Source: CBDDFN01 sp965227065 (lineage in GTDB: Bacteria > Pseudomonadota > Alphaproteobacteria > SPJN01). Taken from it: DNA of 64,000 bases. Numbering within the stretch: the stretch's first letter is position 1; every line of letters begins with the position of its first letter. Of this stretch, positions 29,457-38,205 are shown piece by piece. The stretch lies in assembly GCA_965227065.1 (NCBI GenBank), contig CBDDFN010000007.1, positions 8,109-72,108 of the forward strand, in the 5' to 3' direction. The position numbers and the translations under genes are program-made. The notes below the pieces were generated by a model. It was not told the DNA's origin. It saw only the letters and a program-made list of their open reading frames with translations, and did not search any database.

Positions 29457-30959
29457 TCACTTCATGGTGGGAATGACAAAGCTTGCGCCGTCGCGCACGC
29501 CGTGATTGGGCCAGCGCGAGGTCACCGTCTTGATCTTGGTGAAGAACTTCACGCCCTCAGGGCCATGCTGGTTGGTGTCGCCAAAGGCGGACCGCTTCCA
29601 GCCGCCGAACGTGTGATAGGCGAGCGGCACGGGGATCGGCACATTGATGCCCACCATGCCGACCTGCACCCGGGCGGCAAAGTCGCGGGCGGCATCGCCG
29701 TCACGGGTGAAGATCGCAACGCCATTGCCATATTGGTGTTTGGTCGGCAGTTCGGCGGCCTCTTCAAAGCTGCCCGCGCGGATGATTTGCAGCACGGGGC
29801 CGAAAATCTCTTCCTTATAGCTTTCCATGTCGGGCGTGACTTTGTCGAACAGGCAGCCCCCCATGAAGAAGCCATCTTCATAGCCTTGCAGCGAGAAATC
29901 GCGGCCATCGACCACAAGCTCGCCGCCTTCCTGCACGCACGTATCAACCCAGCCCTTGACCTTATTGAGATGATCACGCGTCACCAGCGGGCCGAAATCC
30001 ACATCGGGGTCGTTGGAGGGACCCACTTTGAGGCTTTCCACACGCGGTTTGAGTTTTTCAATGAGGCGATCGGCAGTGTCATCACCAACGGGAACCGCAA
30101 CCGGCAGGGCCATGCAGCGCTCACCCGCCGAGCCGTAAGAGGCGCCAATCAGCGCATCGGTCACCTGATCAAGATCGGCGTCGGGCATGATGATGGCGTG
30201 GTTCTTCGCCCCGCCCATCGCCTGGATGCGTTTGCCGTGGGCGGCACCGGTGGCATAGATATATTCTGCAATGGCCGAACTGCCGACAAACGACACGGCC
30301 TGAACACGCGGGTCGGTCAGGATGGTGTCGACCGCGAGCTTGTCGCCATGGACGACATTGAGCACACCTTCGGGTGCACCGGCTTCCATCATCAGCTCAG
30401 CCAGGCGGATCGGCACGGCAGGATCTTTCTCAGACGGCTTGCAGACAAAGGTATTGCCGCACGCAATCGCCACGCCGAACATCCACATGGGGATCATGGC
30501 GGGGAAGTTGAACGGCGTGATGCCGGCCACCACACCCAAAGGCTGGCGCATGGAATAAACATCGATGCCGGGACCGGCCCCTTCAGTATATTCACCCTTC
30601 ATCAGATGGGGGATGCCGCAGGCAAATTCGATCACCTCAAGACCGCGCTGAACATCACCGCGCGCATCCGCGAGCACCTTGCCATGCTCCGCCGACAGCA
30701 TGGCGGCAAGCTCATCCATATGGGCTTCGACAAGTTCCTTGAACTTGAACATGACGCGGGCGCGTTTTTGCGGGTTGGTTGCCGCCCAGCCGGGGAAGGC
30801 GGCTTGCGCCGCTGCGATGGCTGCGCGCACCTCATCTTCGGTGCCAAGCGGGGTTTGGGCCTGAACCTCACCCGTGGTCGGATTGTAAACATCGCCGAAC
30901 CGGCCCGACTGGCCGGATACAGCCTGACCGTTGATGAAATGCATATGCTCGCGTGCCAT
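29457..30959 (-). CDS. mmsA: CoA-acylating methylmalonate-semialdehyde dehydrogenase
   Basis: Converts methylmalonate semialdehyde to propionyl-CoA (or malonate semialdehyde to acetyl-CoA) with NAD and CoA, in valine, inositol and pyrimidine breakdown. 500 residues of the aldehyde dehydrogenase fold. The family features are the opening FINGQAVSGQSGRFGDVYNP, the active-site cysteine in GSAGERCMALPVA, and FVGSSAIAEYIY for NAD binding. AAGGGAC precedes the ATG. The stop codon lies within a 20-base palindrome (29439-29458). Other valine-degradation genes are not adjacent. Confidence 0.95.
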   Translation of the reverse strand: MAREHMHFINGQAVSGQSGRFGDVYNPTTGEVQAQTPLGTEDEVRAAIAAAQAAFPGWAATNPQKRARVMFKFKELVEAHMDELAAMLSAEHGKVLADARGDVQRGLEVIEFACGIPHLMKGEYTEGAGPGIDVYSMRQPLGVVAGITPFNFPAMIPMWMFGVAIACGNTFVCKPSEKDPAVPIRLAELMMEAGAPEGVLNVVHGDKLAVDTILTDPRVQAVSFVGSSAIAEYIYATGAAHGKRIQAMGGAKNHAIIMPDADLDQVTDALIGASYGSAGERCMALPVAVPVGDDTADRLIEKLKPRVESLKVGPSNDPDVDFGPLVTRDHLNKVKGWVDTCVQEGGELVVDGRDFSLQGYEDGFFMGGCLFDKVTPDMESYKEEIFGPVLQIIRAGSFEEAAELPTKHQYGNGVAIFTRDGDAARDFAARVQVGMVGINVPIPVPLAYHTFGGWKRSAFGDTNQHGPEGVKFFTKIKTVTSRWPNHGVRDGASFVIPTMK

Positions 30960-31151
30960 GAAAGTCCCTTATGTCTCGATATGTGTCTTGAGATTTTGTG
31001 CGATTTGGCGGGCAGTATAGTGACCGGTGTCGCAGCGGCAAGTCCGGAAAACTGAATCCAAATTCAAATGTTTACGCTTGCGCCCCCCGTCAAAAGCCGG
31101 TCTCATAAACCACAAGGTGGGATATGCGGAAAACCACTCTTGTTGGGGGAC

Positions 31152-33506
31152 ATGATGCGGGAATTTTGGGGGCGAATTGCGCTTGGGGGCGCGTTCGCAT
31201 TGATTGCATTGTCATCAGCTGCGCAAGAGGCTGAACCGGCTGCGGCACCGGCAGCCGCCGAAGAACGGCGCGCCAAGCTGGATGAGATCATCGTTACCGC
31301 GAACAAGCGGGCGGAGAATGTTCAGGATGTGCCTTTGTCGATCTCGGCCATCGGGGCCGATGAGATCAAGGAAAAGAACATTGCCGATCTGAATGACCTC
31401 GCGCTGTACGCACCCAATCTCGACATTGTCGCCTCACCCACCTTCAACTTCATCTCGATGCGCGGGATTGTGTCGGGCTTCAACAAGGGCTTTGAACAAT
31501 CGGTCGCGACCGTGATTGACGAGGTTTATTACGGCCGCGCGTCCTATCTGTCGAATGGCCTGCTTGATCTTGCCGGGGTTGAGATTTTGCGCGGCCCGCA
31601 AGGGACTTTGTTTGGCAAGAACTCGGTGGCCGGCGCGCTGCACATCAAGACCGGCGATCCGGAATTTGAATGGGGTGCCGATGGCGCGGCCCTGGTGGGC
31701 CATTATAATGAGCGGCGCTATCAGGCGATGGTCACAGGCCCCATCTGGGGCGAAAAGCTCGCCTTCCGGGTGGCGGCCCAGCACCATACGCGCGACGGCA
31801 CCATCACCAATACGAGCATTGGCCAGAAGGAAGCCAATCTCGACCGGCAAAATGCGCGGGCGAAATTGTTGTTTGAGCCCACCGGCTGGCTGTCGGTACT
31901 GGCAACCGTCAACTGGTCGAAAGTGGATGAGGATGGCCCCGGCATCGAAATCACCGGCGCGCCGCCTGAGTTTCTCACCGTCTTCCGGCTGTTTGACCCT
32001 CAGACCACCGGCGATCCGTTCGACGGCAAGAACCATTCCAATCAGGCCGGATTTGCGGAGCGTGACAATCTCGATATCGTGCTCAAGATCGAAGCCGACC
32101 TGATCGGCCACACCTTCACCTCGATCACCGCTTTTGGCCGGTTCGATGAAGAGTTTCTGTTCGACGTTGATTTCACCCCTGTGCCTTATCTGATTATCGA
32201 GCTGCGCGAGGAATATGAGCTGTTCAGCCAGGAATTCCGCGTCACCTCGGAACCCGGCACATTCGAATATGTCGCCGGGCTGCACTATTTCGCCACCGAC
32301 ATGTTCGCGCAGAACGAAGTTCCGCTGTTGCTGGTCAATGACGCGGGCGGTCTGCTGGCCTCCATCCTGCCCGGAGCGCTGGGCGGGCTGGTGGGCGGGT
32401 TGCCGATCAACGCACCACCGGTAGAAGCCGAACGCCGCTTCCAGACGCTGGATCAGCAAACCTGGTCGTTTGCCGCCTTCGGTCAGGCAACCTGGAACAT
32501 GTCTGATCAATGGGCGCTGACGGTAGGCGCACGCTGGCAGATCGAAGTGAAAGAAGTGCTCGCCAGTTCGCAATTTTCCGGCACCGGGCTTTTGTTCCCC
32601 GCCATCATTCAAGGTTCTGAAGCCTATAATGAGGACCGCAAGCGCGAGGAGATCAACTTCTCACCCAAAGTGTCGCTGCGCTACTATCCGTTTGAAGACG
32701 TCATGACCTATGCCACGCTCGCCAAGGGCTTCAAGGGCGGCGGCTTTTCCGATGCGGCGGTCAATGCCGCCGAGCTTGAATTTGAAGGCGAGGACTCGAT
32801 CACCTATGAGGCCGGCATCAAGGCGACCTTCCTTGACGGGGCCGCACGCGCCAACATTTCAGGCTTCCGCACCGATTTTAACGATCTGCAACTCTCAAGC
32901 TTTAACGGCCAGCGCAACATTGTCCGCAACGCCGCCAATGCGGTGAGCCAGGGTGTTGAATTTGAACTCAGCTATGTGCCGTTTCTCGGTGCCATCCTGT
33001 CGGCCTCGGGCTCCTATATCGACGCCACCTTCAAGGACTTCCCCAACGGGGTGTGCATCTCAGAACCCTTGGGCGATCAGGCCGGCGACCCCGCCGAGCT
33101 TTTGTTGGGGCTTCCCAACACCACCAACCCCCAGCCTTGCGATCTGTCGGGCGGCACGCTGCCTTATGCGCCGACCTTTTCCACCACCATCAATGCCGGG
33201 ATCGGCATCCCGCTGGGCAATTGGCCCGTCGTGATCGCCACCTCGGCAAGCTTTACCTACACAACAACGAGCTTCTTCTCCACCGACCAGGACCCGGTCG
33301 ATTCCAACCCGCCCGCCTGGTATATACGCGGCCAGGTTGGGCTGGCTGATATTGAAGGGCTGTGGTCGCTGACCTTGTTTGTGGAGAATCTCACCGACAA
33401 GGGCCTGTTGCTCATCTCCAATGACATTCCGACATTCACCGGCAGCCATTTTGGAATTCCGCGCGAAAGCCGTAGGCTGTCGGTGGAACTGAGAATTTCA
33501 CTATAA
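31152..33506 (+). CDS. TonB-dependent outer-membrane receptor
   Basis: 784 residues starting at the ATG at 31152 (a second ATG follows directly). Signal segment IALGGAFALIALSSAAQ, TonB box around LDEIIVTANKRAENVQDVPLS, and a plug domain with VEILRGPQGTLFGKNSVAGAL. A 22-strand barrel follows with long loops, ending in RRLSVELRISL. This is the FecA/CirA-like subgroup common in Caulobacterales and sphingomonads, where many copies import unknown nutrients. Flanked by mmsA and an acyl-CoA dehydrogenase 18 bases downstream, so a fatty-acid-like or terpenoid substrate is more plausible than iron, but that is inference. Confidence 0.93.
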   Translation: MMREFWGRIALGGAFALIALSSAAQEAEPAAAPAAAEERRAKLDEIIVTANKRAENVQDVPLSISAIGADEIKEKNIADLNDLALYAPNLDIVASPTFNFISMRGIVSGFNKGFEQSVATVIDEVYYGRASYLSNGLLDLAGVEILRGPQGTLFGKNSVAGALHIKTGDPEFEWGADGAALVGHYNERRYQAMVTGPIWGEKLAFRVAAQHHTRDGTITNTSIGQKEANLDRQNARAKLLFEPTGWLSVLATVNWSKVDEDGPGIEITGAPPEFLTVFRLFDPQTTGDPFDGKNHSNQAGFAERDNLDIVLKIEADLIGHTFTSITAFGRFDEEFLFDVDFTPVPYLIIELREEYELFSQEFRVTSEPGTFEYVAGLHYFATDMFAQNEVPLLLVNDAGGLLASILPGALGGLVGGLPINAPPVEAERRFQTLDQQTWSFAAFGQATWNMSDQWALTVGARWQIEVKEVLASSQFSGTGLLFPAIIQGSEAYNEDRKREEINFSPKVSLRYYPFEDVMTYATLAKGFKGGGFSDAAVNAAELEFEGEDSITYEAGIKATFLDGAARANISGFRTDFNDLQLSSFNGQRNIVRNAANAVSQGVEFELSYVPFLGAILSASGSYIDATFKDFPNGVCISEPLGDQAGDPAELLLGLPNTTNPQPCDLSGGTLPYAPTFSTTINAGIGIPLGNWPVVIATSASFTYTTTSFFSTDQDPVDSNPPAWYIRGQVGLADIEGLWSLTLFVENLTDKGLLLISNDIPTFTGSHFGIPRESRRLSVELRISL

Positions 33507-33524
33507 AACCAACAGGGACACTCC

Positions 33525-34745
33525 ATGGCTATCGACTTTTCACTGGCGCCCGAGCTCGAAGCGCTGCGCCTTAAAGTGCGCGACTTTATTGAAACGGTGG
33601 TCAAGCCGACCGAAGCCGCCATTGATGAAAATGATCGCAAAAGCCTGATCGACGGCGTCATCAAAATGCGCACCGAAGCGCAAACCCGCGGGCTGTGGCT
33701 GCCCCATATGCCCCAGGAATGGGGCGGCATGGGATTGGGGCATGTCGAGCTTGCCATGGTGCAGGCCGAGGCCGCCCGCTCCCGCTTCGGACCCTTTGCG
33801 ATCAACGCCCAGGCCCCTGATGAGGGCAATATGCACACGCTGGAAAAATGGGGCACGGACGAGCAGAAGGAAAAATATTTGAAGCCGCTTCTATCAGGCA
33901 TGGCGCGGTCGTGCTTTGCCATGACCGAACCTGAAGTCGCAGGCTCTGACCCCACCTTGATCCAGACGCGCGGTATCAAGGACGGTGATGAGTGGGTGAT
34001 CAATGGCCATAAATGGTTCATCTCCGGTGCGCGCCGGGCCAAGTTTGCCATCCTGATTGCCCGCACCGAGGATACGCCCGACATCCCCCAGGCCGCCAAC
34101 ACAGCGTTCATTGTCGATATTCCCTCTCAGGGCTGGAACGATGTCCGCGAGGTTGAGACCATGCATGGCTCAACCGGCCATTCCGAAATTGTCATCGAGA
34201 ATTTACGTGTCCCTGACAGCGCCATTCTGGGCGGACGCGGCATGGGCCACAAACTGGGCCAGTCGCGGCTGGGGCCCGCGCGCCTCGCCCATTGCATGCG
34301 CTGGCTCGGCCAGGCCGAAACCGCATTGGAGATGATGGTTGACCGGTCCACCAAACGCTTCACCCATGGCTCCATGCTGGCGGAAAAGCAGGGCATCCAG
34401 TGGATGATTGCCGACAGCGCGGTGGAGCTTTATCAGGCCAAGCTGATGGTGCTGCACGCCGCCTACAAGATCGACAAGGGCGAGGATTTCCGCTCAGAGG
34501 TCTCCATGGCCAAGCACTTTGTGGCCAACATGCTGGGCCGGGTCATTGACCGGGCCATTCAGGTCCATGGCGCGCTGGGCTACTCCACCGACACGCCGCT
34601 TGCCCACATGGCCCAGCAGGCGCGCTGGGCGCGCTTCGCCGATGGAGCGGACGAAGTGCATCAATGGCGCATTGCCGAGCGCACCATCAAGGCGTGGACC
34701 GAGACCGGATCGCTGGCGTCTGCCATCGGTGAGCTGCCGCTCTGA
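33525..34745 (+). CDS. Acyl-CoA dehydrogenase family protein
   Basis: 406-residue FAD enzyme. Typical pieces are the N-terminal helical domain (LEALRLKVRDFIETVVKP), the mid-domain FAMTEPEVAGSDPTLIQT with the substrate loop, VINGHKWFISGA, and the C-terminal helical bundle with RVIDRAIQVHGALGYS. The family introduces an alpha,beta double bond into acyl-CoA thioesters; chain specificity cannot be read. It follows the TonB receptor by 18 bases with AACAGGGAC before the ATG, so the two are probably one unit. It ends at a hairpin that overlaps its stop. Confidence 0.93.
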   Translation: MAIDFSLAPELEALRLKVRDFIETVVKPTEAAIDENDRKSLIDGVIKMRTEAQTRGLWLPHMPQEWGGMGLGHVELAMVQAEAARSRFGPFAINAQAPDEGNMHTLEKWGTDEQKEKYLKPLLSGMARSCFAMTEPEVAGSDPTLIQTRGIKDGDEWVINGHKWFISGARRAKFAILIARTEDTPDIPQAANTAFIVDIPSQGWNDVREVETMHGSTGHSEIVIENLRVPDSAILGGRGMGHKLGQSRLGPARLAHCMRWLGQAETALEMMVDRSTKRFTHGSMLAEKQGIQWMIADSAVELYQAKLMVLHAAYKIDKGEDFRSEVSMAKHFVANMLGRVIDRAIQVHGALGYSTDTPLAHMAQQARWARFADGADEVHQWRIAERTIKAWTETGSLASAIGELPL

Positions 34746-34766
34746 CGGGATGCCCCGTCGGGCCTT
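34744..34766 (+). terminator. Candidate terminator after the acyl-CoA dehydrogenase gene
   Basis: GACGGG, ATGC, CCCGTC (34744-34759) forms a 6-bp hairpin that begins inside the stop codon, followed by GGGCC and TTTT. A second small hairpin (TTGCC/GGCAA) follows. Moderate support only. Confidence 0.4.
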
Positions 34767-35073
34767 TTGCCTCCGGCAAGGAGGACACCGCGCCCATATC
34801 CCCACCCCGTCATTCCGGGGCCGTCCGAAGCCGTGGCGAAGGATGGGACCCGGAATCCAGATACCGGCACGGCCTCGCTCCGTGGAAACATATCGCCTTC
34901 AGATTCCGGTCTTGCGCCCATCAAATAGATTAGGCGGGCGCAAACCGGAATGACAGGTTGTGTTGATCCCCAAACGATCATGACCATCCCTCAATGAAAT
35001 GGGGGATCAGGTGCGCAAGAGAAACGCGCTTGTGATAGGGTGAAATCTGCTGGGGGTCGAAAAGGACGAACCG
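34746..35073. other. Intergenic region with repeat copy B
   Basis: 328 bases between the acyl-CoA dehydrogenase and the secreted-protein gene. It holds a candidate terminator at its left end and repeat copy B (34807-34954). The remaining 120 bases leading to the 35074 gene show no recognisable promoter. Reading frames across the repeat give the low-complexity peptides commonly mis-annotated as hypothetical proteins. Confidence 0.6.
34807..34954. repeat. Palindromic intergenic repeat, copy B
   Basis: About 148 bases from CCGTCATTCCGG to CCGGAATGAC. An internal 42-base block (34868-34909) matches the reverse complement of 45009-45050 in copy C at 38 of 42 positions, so B and C are true family members rather than chance palindromes. 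Two further GATTCCGG/CCGGAATC half-sites are present inside. Confidence 0.8.
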
Positions 35074-35670
35074 ATGAGATCGAAGTTCCTTATAGGGCTT
35101 GCCGTTTTGCTCGCGGCACCTGTGGCGCAGGCACAGGATCTGTGTCAGGTCCCCCAGGATCAGATTGACGCCATCCGCGCGCGCCTGTGCCAGACTGAAG
35201 ACATGGCACCGGGGTGTGCCGAACGCACTGCAATCTCGGGCCTTGCGCCCATCGCCAGAAACATCCAAATCCTGAAATTGTGCGGCGATGAGGCGGCCGC
35301 CGCAGAGGCCCGCACCGTCTATCTCAAGCCCGGCGAGACATATGAGACGCTGCTGCCTTGTCTGGGCGAAACATTCTCCTATGCCGGCACCTTGGCGGCG
35401 CTCGAACAGGAAACCCGGGAAAAGTTTAACCGCGACGGCACAGCTCGGTGCGATCCCGCCCATGCCGGGCTGGCCCGCTCGTTCAAAGACAAGCTCGCGG
35501 CCGACGCGCTGTCCCTCACCTTTCCCGGTGCGGGCGAACAGATTTATTATCAGCTTGGCGTGACGGTGACCGATGAGGGCGCCATCATCGAACGGCCCGA
35601 AGGCTGGCAGCGCAAGCCCAACAAGGGTTCGGCGACAAAAGGCACGCAGGAACAGCGCCCACAGAACTAA
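35074..35670 (+). CDS. Secreted protein with six cysteines, unknown family
   Basis: 198 residues. MRSKFLIGLAVLLAAPVAQAQ is a clear signal peptide with AQA-Q cleavage. The mature part has six cysteines, an even number that suggests three disulfides in the periplasm, and a basic C-terminal tail (GWQRKPNKGSATKG). I recognise no domain. The gene stands alone on the plus strand and overlaps the convergent GFA gene by four bases at its stop. Real gene likely, function unknown. Confidence 0.65.
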   Translation: MRSKFLIGLAVLLAAPVAQAQDLCQVPQDQIDAIRARLCQTEDMAPGCAERTAISGLAPIARNIQILKLCGDEAAAAEARTVYLKPGETYETLLPCLGETFSYAGTLAALEQETREKFNRDGTARCDPAHAGLARSFKDKLAADALSLTFPGAGEQIYYQLGVTVTDEGAIIERPEGWQRKPNKGSATKGTQEQRPQN

Positions 35671-36014
35671 CTCAAGCTAGCCCCGTCAACATCGGCGCGT
35701 GGGATGGCGCTGACATCGGTATCCTCGAGGCAACCAGTGTTAAAGCCCATCAGTGTGGGATCGGTGCGCCGTCCATGATGGGTGTAGATCCCGCAGCGGG
35801 AGCAGAAATAATGCTCCGCCACTTCGGTGTTCCATTGATAGAGGCTCAGCACCTCGGCCCCGCTGACCAGCCGGAATGCGGTCTTGGGCGCAGAGCCCAT
35901 CAGCGCGCCCTTGCGTTTGCACAGCGAGCAATTGCACCGATAGGTGAAGGCACGGTCCCACTCAACCTCGAAGCGGACCGCACCGCAATGGCACGCACCG
36001 TGATGGATCACCAC
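35667..36014 (-). CDS. GFA family (CENP-V/GFA) zinc protein
   Basis: 115 residues with the zinc-binding pattern of the glutathione-dependent formaldehyde-activating fold: CHCGAVRFEV, CNCSLCKRKG and FCSRCGIYTHH. Most members have no proven activity, so a formaldehyde role should not be assumed. The start is a GTG at 36014 that overlaps the end of the nfeD-like gene by seven bases, indicating co-transcription with nfeD and the stomatin-like gene. Confidence 0.88.
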   Translation of the reverse strand: MVIHHGACHCGAVRFEVEWDRAFTYRCNCSLCKRKGALMGSAPKTAFRLVSGAEVLSLYQWNTEVAEHYFCSRCGIYTHHGRRTDPTLMGFNTGCLEDTDVSAIPRADVDGASLS

Positions 36015-36298
36015 ATGCCCCGATTGCCGTCTTGATCATAATCATTGATGTCGGGCGCATCATCCTGGCCAAACAGCCGCCGGGCAATGACGCTCAACAC
36101 AATTCCGATCACCCCATAAAGGATCAGCAGAACCTGCCAGCCCAGCAGCCCCGGCGCGATCAGGACCAGAGCCGCAATCGCAAGCCCTGTCACCCCGAAG
36201 GCGAGCAGCACATAGGTGCCGGTCACCACCTCGGCAATCCCCAGCACAATCCCCAGGATTGCCCAGAATTCCCAACTCACAAGCCAGTCAGTCCACAT
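36008..36298 (-). CDS. NfeD-like membrane protein, short form
   Basis: 96 residues with two or three membrane segments (EFWAILGIVLGIAEVVTGTYVLLAFGV; LLGWQVLLILYGVIGIVLSVIARRLFG, abridged) typical of NfeD/YbbK partners of stomatins. The chain stops at about the place where the cytoplasmic OB-fold domain normally begins (after NDYDQDGNRGMW), so this copy lacks that domain. It is 12 bases downstream of the stomatin-like gene, the usual pairing, and overlaps the GFA start. Confidence 0.8.
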   Translation of the reverse strand: MWTDWLVSWEFWAILGIVLGIAEVVTGTYVLLAFGVTGLAIAALVLIAPGLLGWQVLLILYGVIGIVLSVIARRLFGQDDAPDINDYDQDGNRGMW

Positions 36299-36310
36299 GG
36301 TTCGGCCTCC

Positions 36311-37273
36311 TTACACTTGCGGAACCTGCGCGGGGTGATCGTCGTCGGGCTGCTCTGCGGGTTTCGAGCGGAAGCTTTCAAGACTATCAAGCGTGGCTGC
36401 CAGCGAGCCGATCGTATTGGCAATATCGGTCGGCATGATCACGGTTTTTGAATTGCGCGAGGCTGCCACCTCGCCCATGGCGCCGACCTGGCGTTTGGCA
36501 ATATCAAAGCGCACGGCTGAGTCACCATGCACGCGGATTGATTCAGCCACCTGGGCAATCGCATGGGCATCAGCTTCGGCCGCCACCCGCACCGCGTTGG
36601 CATTGGCTTCGGCAATCGCAAGAATAGCCTGGGCTTCCTTCTGCTTTTCATACAGATCGGCATCGGCGTTGAGCTCGACGGCGCGTTTGCGGCCCTCAGC
36701 CTCAATCACCTGGGCGCGGCGCGAGCGTTCGGCATTCAATTGCTGCTGCATCGCCCGTCGGGTTGCTTCATCCACCTTCACATCACGGATTTCAACGCCG
36801 GTGACCTCAATGCCCCATTCGTCCGCCGAGGGCGTGATGACATCAAAGATGCGCTGATTGATATCGGCCCGGTTGGCCTGGATTTCATCAAGCTCCATCT
36901 TGCCGCCAACGGCGCGCAGATTGCCAACCAGCAGCGTGTTGATGCCTGCTGACAGATCAGCGATGCGATATTGCGATTTGGCCGTATCGACAATGCGGAA
37001 AAAGATCGACACATCCATTTCAATCTCAACATTGTCACGGGTGATGACGCTCGCACCGGCAAACCGTTCCTCGCGAATGAGGATCGAAACCCGGTGGCTG
37101 ACACTGTCAACAAACGGCACGATGAAGTGCACCCCCGGCGTCAGCGTCTTGGTGTAGCGGCCAAAGCGCTCCACCGTATATTCCTCGGATTGCGGGACAA
37201 TCTTGACGCCCTGATAAATCAGCACAAGCGCCAGCACGAGCAGGACAATCGGCACCATTTCAGCAATAGACAT
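36311..37273 (-). CDS. qmcA: SPFH/Band-7 stomatin-like membrane protease regulator
   Basis: 320 residues. N-terminal membrane anchor (IVLLVLALVLIYQGVKIVP), then the SPFH domain (VERFGRYTKTLTPGVHFIVPF, VEIRDVKVDEATRRAM). A long alanine/glutamate coiled coil (residues about 180-250, AEANANAVRVAAEADAHAIAQVAES in part) and an acidic tail follow. Such proteins form large ring assemblies in the inner membrane and control proteases such as FtsH. It pairs with the NfeD-like protein downstream, the standard stomatin operon. The symbol follows the E. coli homologue. Confidence 0.88.
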   Translation of the reverse strand: MSIAEMVPIVLLVLALVLIYQGVKIVPQSEEYTVERFGRYTKTLTPGVHFIVPFVDSVSHRVSILIREERFAGASVITRDNVEIEMDVSIFFRIVDTAKSQYRIADLSAGINTLLVGNLRAVGGKMELDEIQANRADINQRIFDVITPSADEWGIEVTGVEIRDVKVDEATRRAMQQQLNAERSRRAQVIEAEGRKRAVELNADADLYEKQKEAQAILAIAEANANAVRVAAEADAHAIAQVAESIRVHGDSAVRFDIAKRQVGAMGEVAASRNSKTVIMPTDIANTIGSLAATLDSLESFRSKPAEQPDDDHPAQVPQV

Positions 37274-37355
37274 CGCTCACTCCCAGATCAGTTTCTTCTC
37301 AAATTGCCCACCGTCTTACCCCTCTAATGTGGCGATTGATGCAGCCCAAAACAAG

Positions 37356-37383
37356 AAAAACCCCGGCGCTTTCGGCACCGGGG
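37356..37383 (-). terminator. Terminator of the sdh operon
   Basis: CCCCGGTGC, five-base loop, GCGCCGGGG on the minus strand (arms 37375-37383 and 37361-37369, one G-U pair), followed by TTTTT (37360-37356), 26 bases past the sdhB stop. Confidence 0.88.
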
Positions 37384-37408
37384 TTTCGCTTTTTAAAAGT
37401 TAAAAGCG

Positions 37409-38191
37409 CTAGCCGACCTTGCGTTCGACCATCATTTTCTTGATTTCGCCAATCGCCTTGGCGGGGTTCAACCCCTTGGGGCAGGTTTTGGCGCAGTTCA
37501 TAATGGTGTGGCAGCGATAAAGTCGGAAAGGGTCTTCCAGATTATCGAGCCGCTCGCCGGTCGCCTCGTCGCGGCTGTCGATCAGCCAGCGATAGGCTTG
37601 CAGCAGCACCGCGGGGCCCAGATAGCGGTCCTGGTTCCACCAGTAAGACGGGCAGCTTGTCGAGCAGCAGGCGCACAGAATGCACTCATAAAGCCCGTCA
37701 AGCTTCTGGCGGTCTTCCTTGGTTTGCAGCCGCTCCCCACCAGAGGGCGTCGGGGTCTTGGTCTGCATCCAGGGTTCAACCGAGGCGTATTGCGCATAGA
37801 AATTGGTGAGGTCCGGCACCAGATCCTTCACCACCTCCATATGGGGCAGCGGATAGACCTTCACCTCACCCTTCACCTCATCAATGCCTTTGGTGCAGGC
37901 GAGCGTGTTGGTGCCATCAATATTCATCGCGCATGAGCCGCAAATCCCTTCCCGGCACGACCGGCGGAAGGTGAGCGTCGGGTCGATCTCGTTCTTGATC
38001 TTGATCAGCGCGTCGAGAACCATCGGCCCACATTCGTCGAGATCAACTTCATACGTATCGACGCGGGGGTTATTCCCGTCATCAGGGTTCCAGCGATAGA
38101 CCTTGAAGGTCTTCACATTGGTTGCGCCCGACGCTTTGTGGGTTTGGCCCTCTTGGACGCGCGAATTGGGGGGCAGTCGAAATTCAGCCAT
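37409..38191 (-). CDS. sdhB: Succinate dehydrogenase iron-sulfur subunit
   Basis: 260 residues with the three cluster motifs: 2Fe-2S in SCREGICGSCAMN, 4Fe-4S in CILCACCSTSCP, and 3Fe-4S in CHTIMNCAKTCPKGLNP. Carries electrons from SdhA FAD to ubiquinone in complex II. Last gene of sdhC-sdhD-sdhA-sdhB, 14 bases after sdhA, and followed by a terminator. Length is normal. Confidence 0.98.
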   Translation of the reverse strand: MAEFRLPPNSRVQEGQTHKASGATNVKTFKVYRWNPDDGNNPRVDTYEVDLDECGPMVLDALIKIKNEIDPTLTFRRSCREGICGSCAMNIDGTNTLACTKGIDEVKGEVKVYPLPHMEVVKDLVPDLTNFYAQYASVEPWMQTKTPTPSGGERLQTKEDRQKLDGLYECILCACCSTSCPSYWWNQDRYLGPAVLLQAYRWLIDSRDEATGERLDNLEDPFRLYRCHTIMNCAKTCPKGLNPAKAIGEIKKMMVERKVG

Positions 38192-38205
38192 GTTCGTCTC
38201 CGTCC

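Noticed and set aside
29418..31055. 545-codon open frame antisense to mmsA
   Set aside because: Codon-bias shadow of a well-identified gene in GC-rich DNA; no recognisable domain.
31434..32612. Long open frame antisense to the TonB receptor
   Set aside because: Shadow frame; the plus-strand product has plug and barrel motifs throughout.
34661..34987. Small minus-strand frame across repeat copy B
   Set aside because: Its peptide is a translation of the palindromic repeat; this kind of frame recurs wherever such repeats occur.
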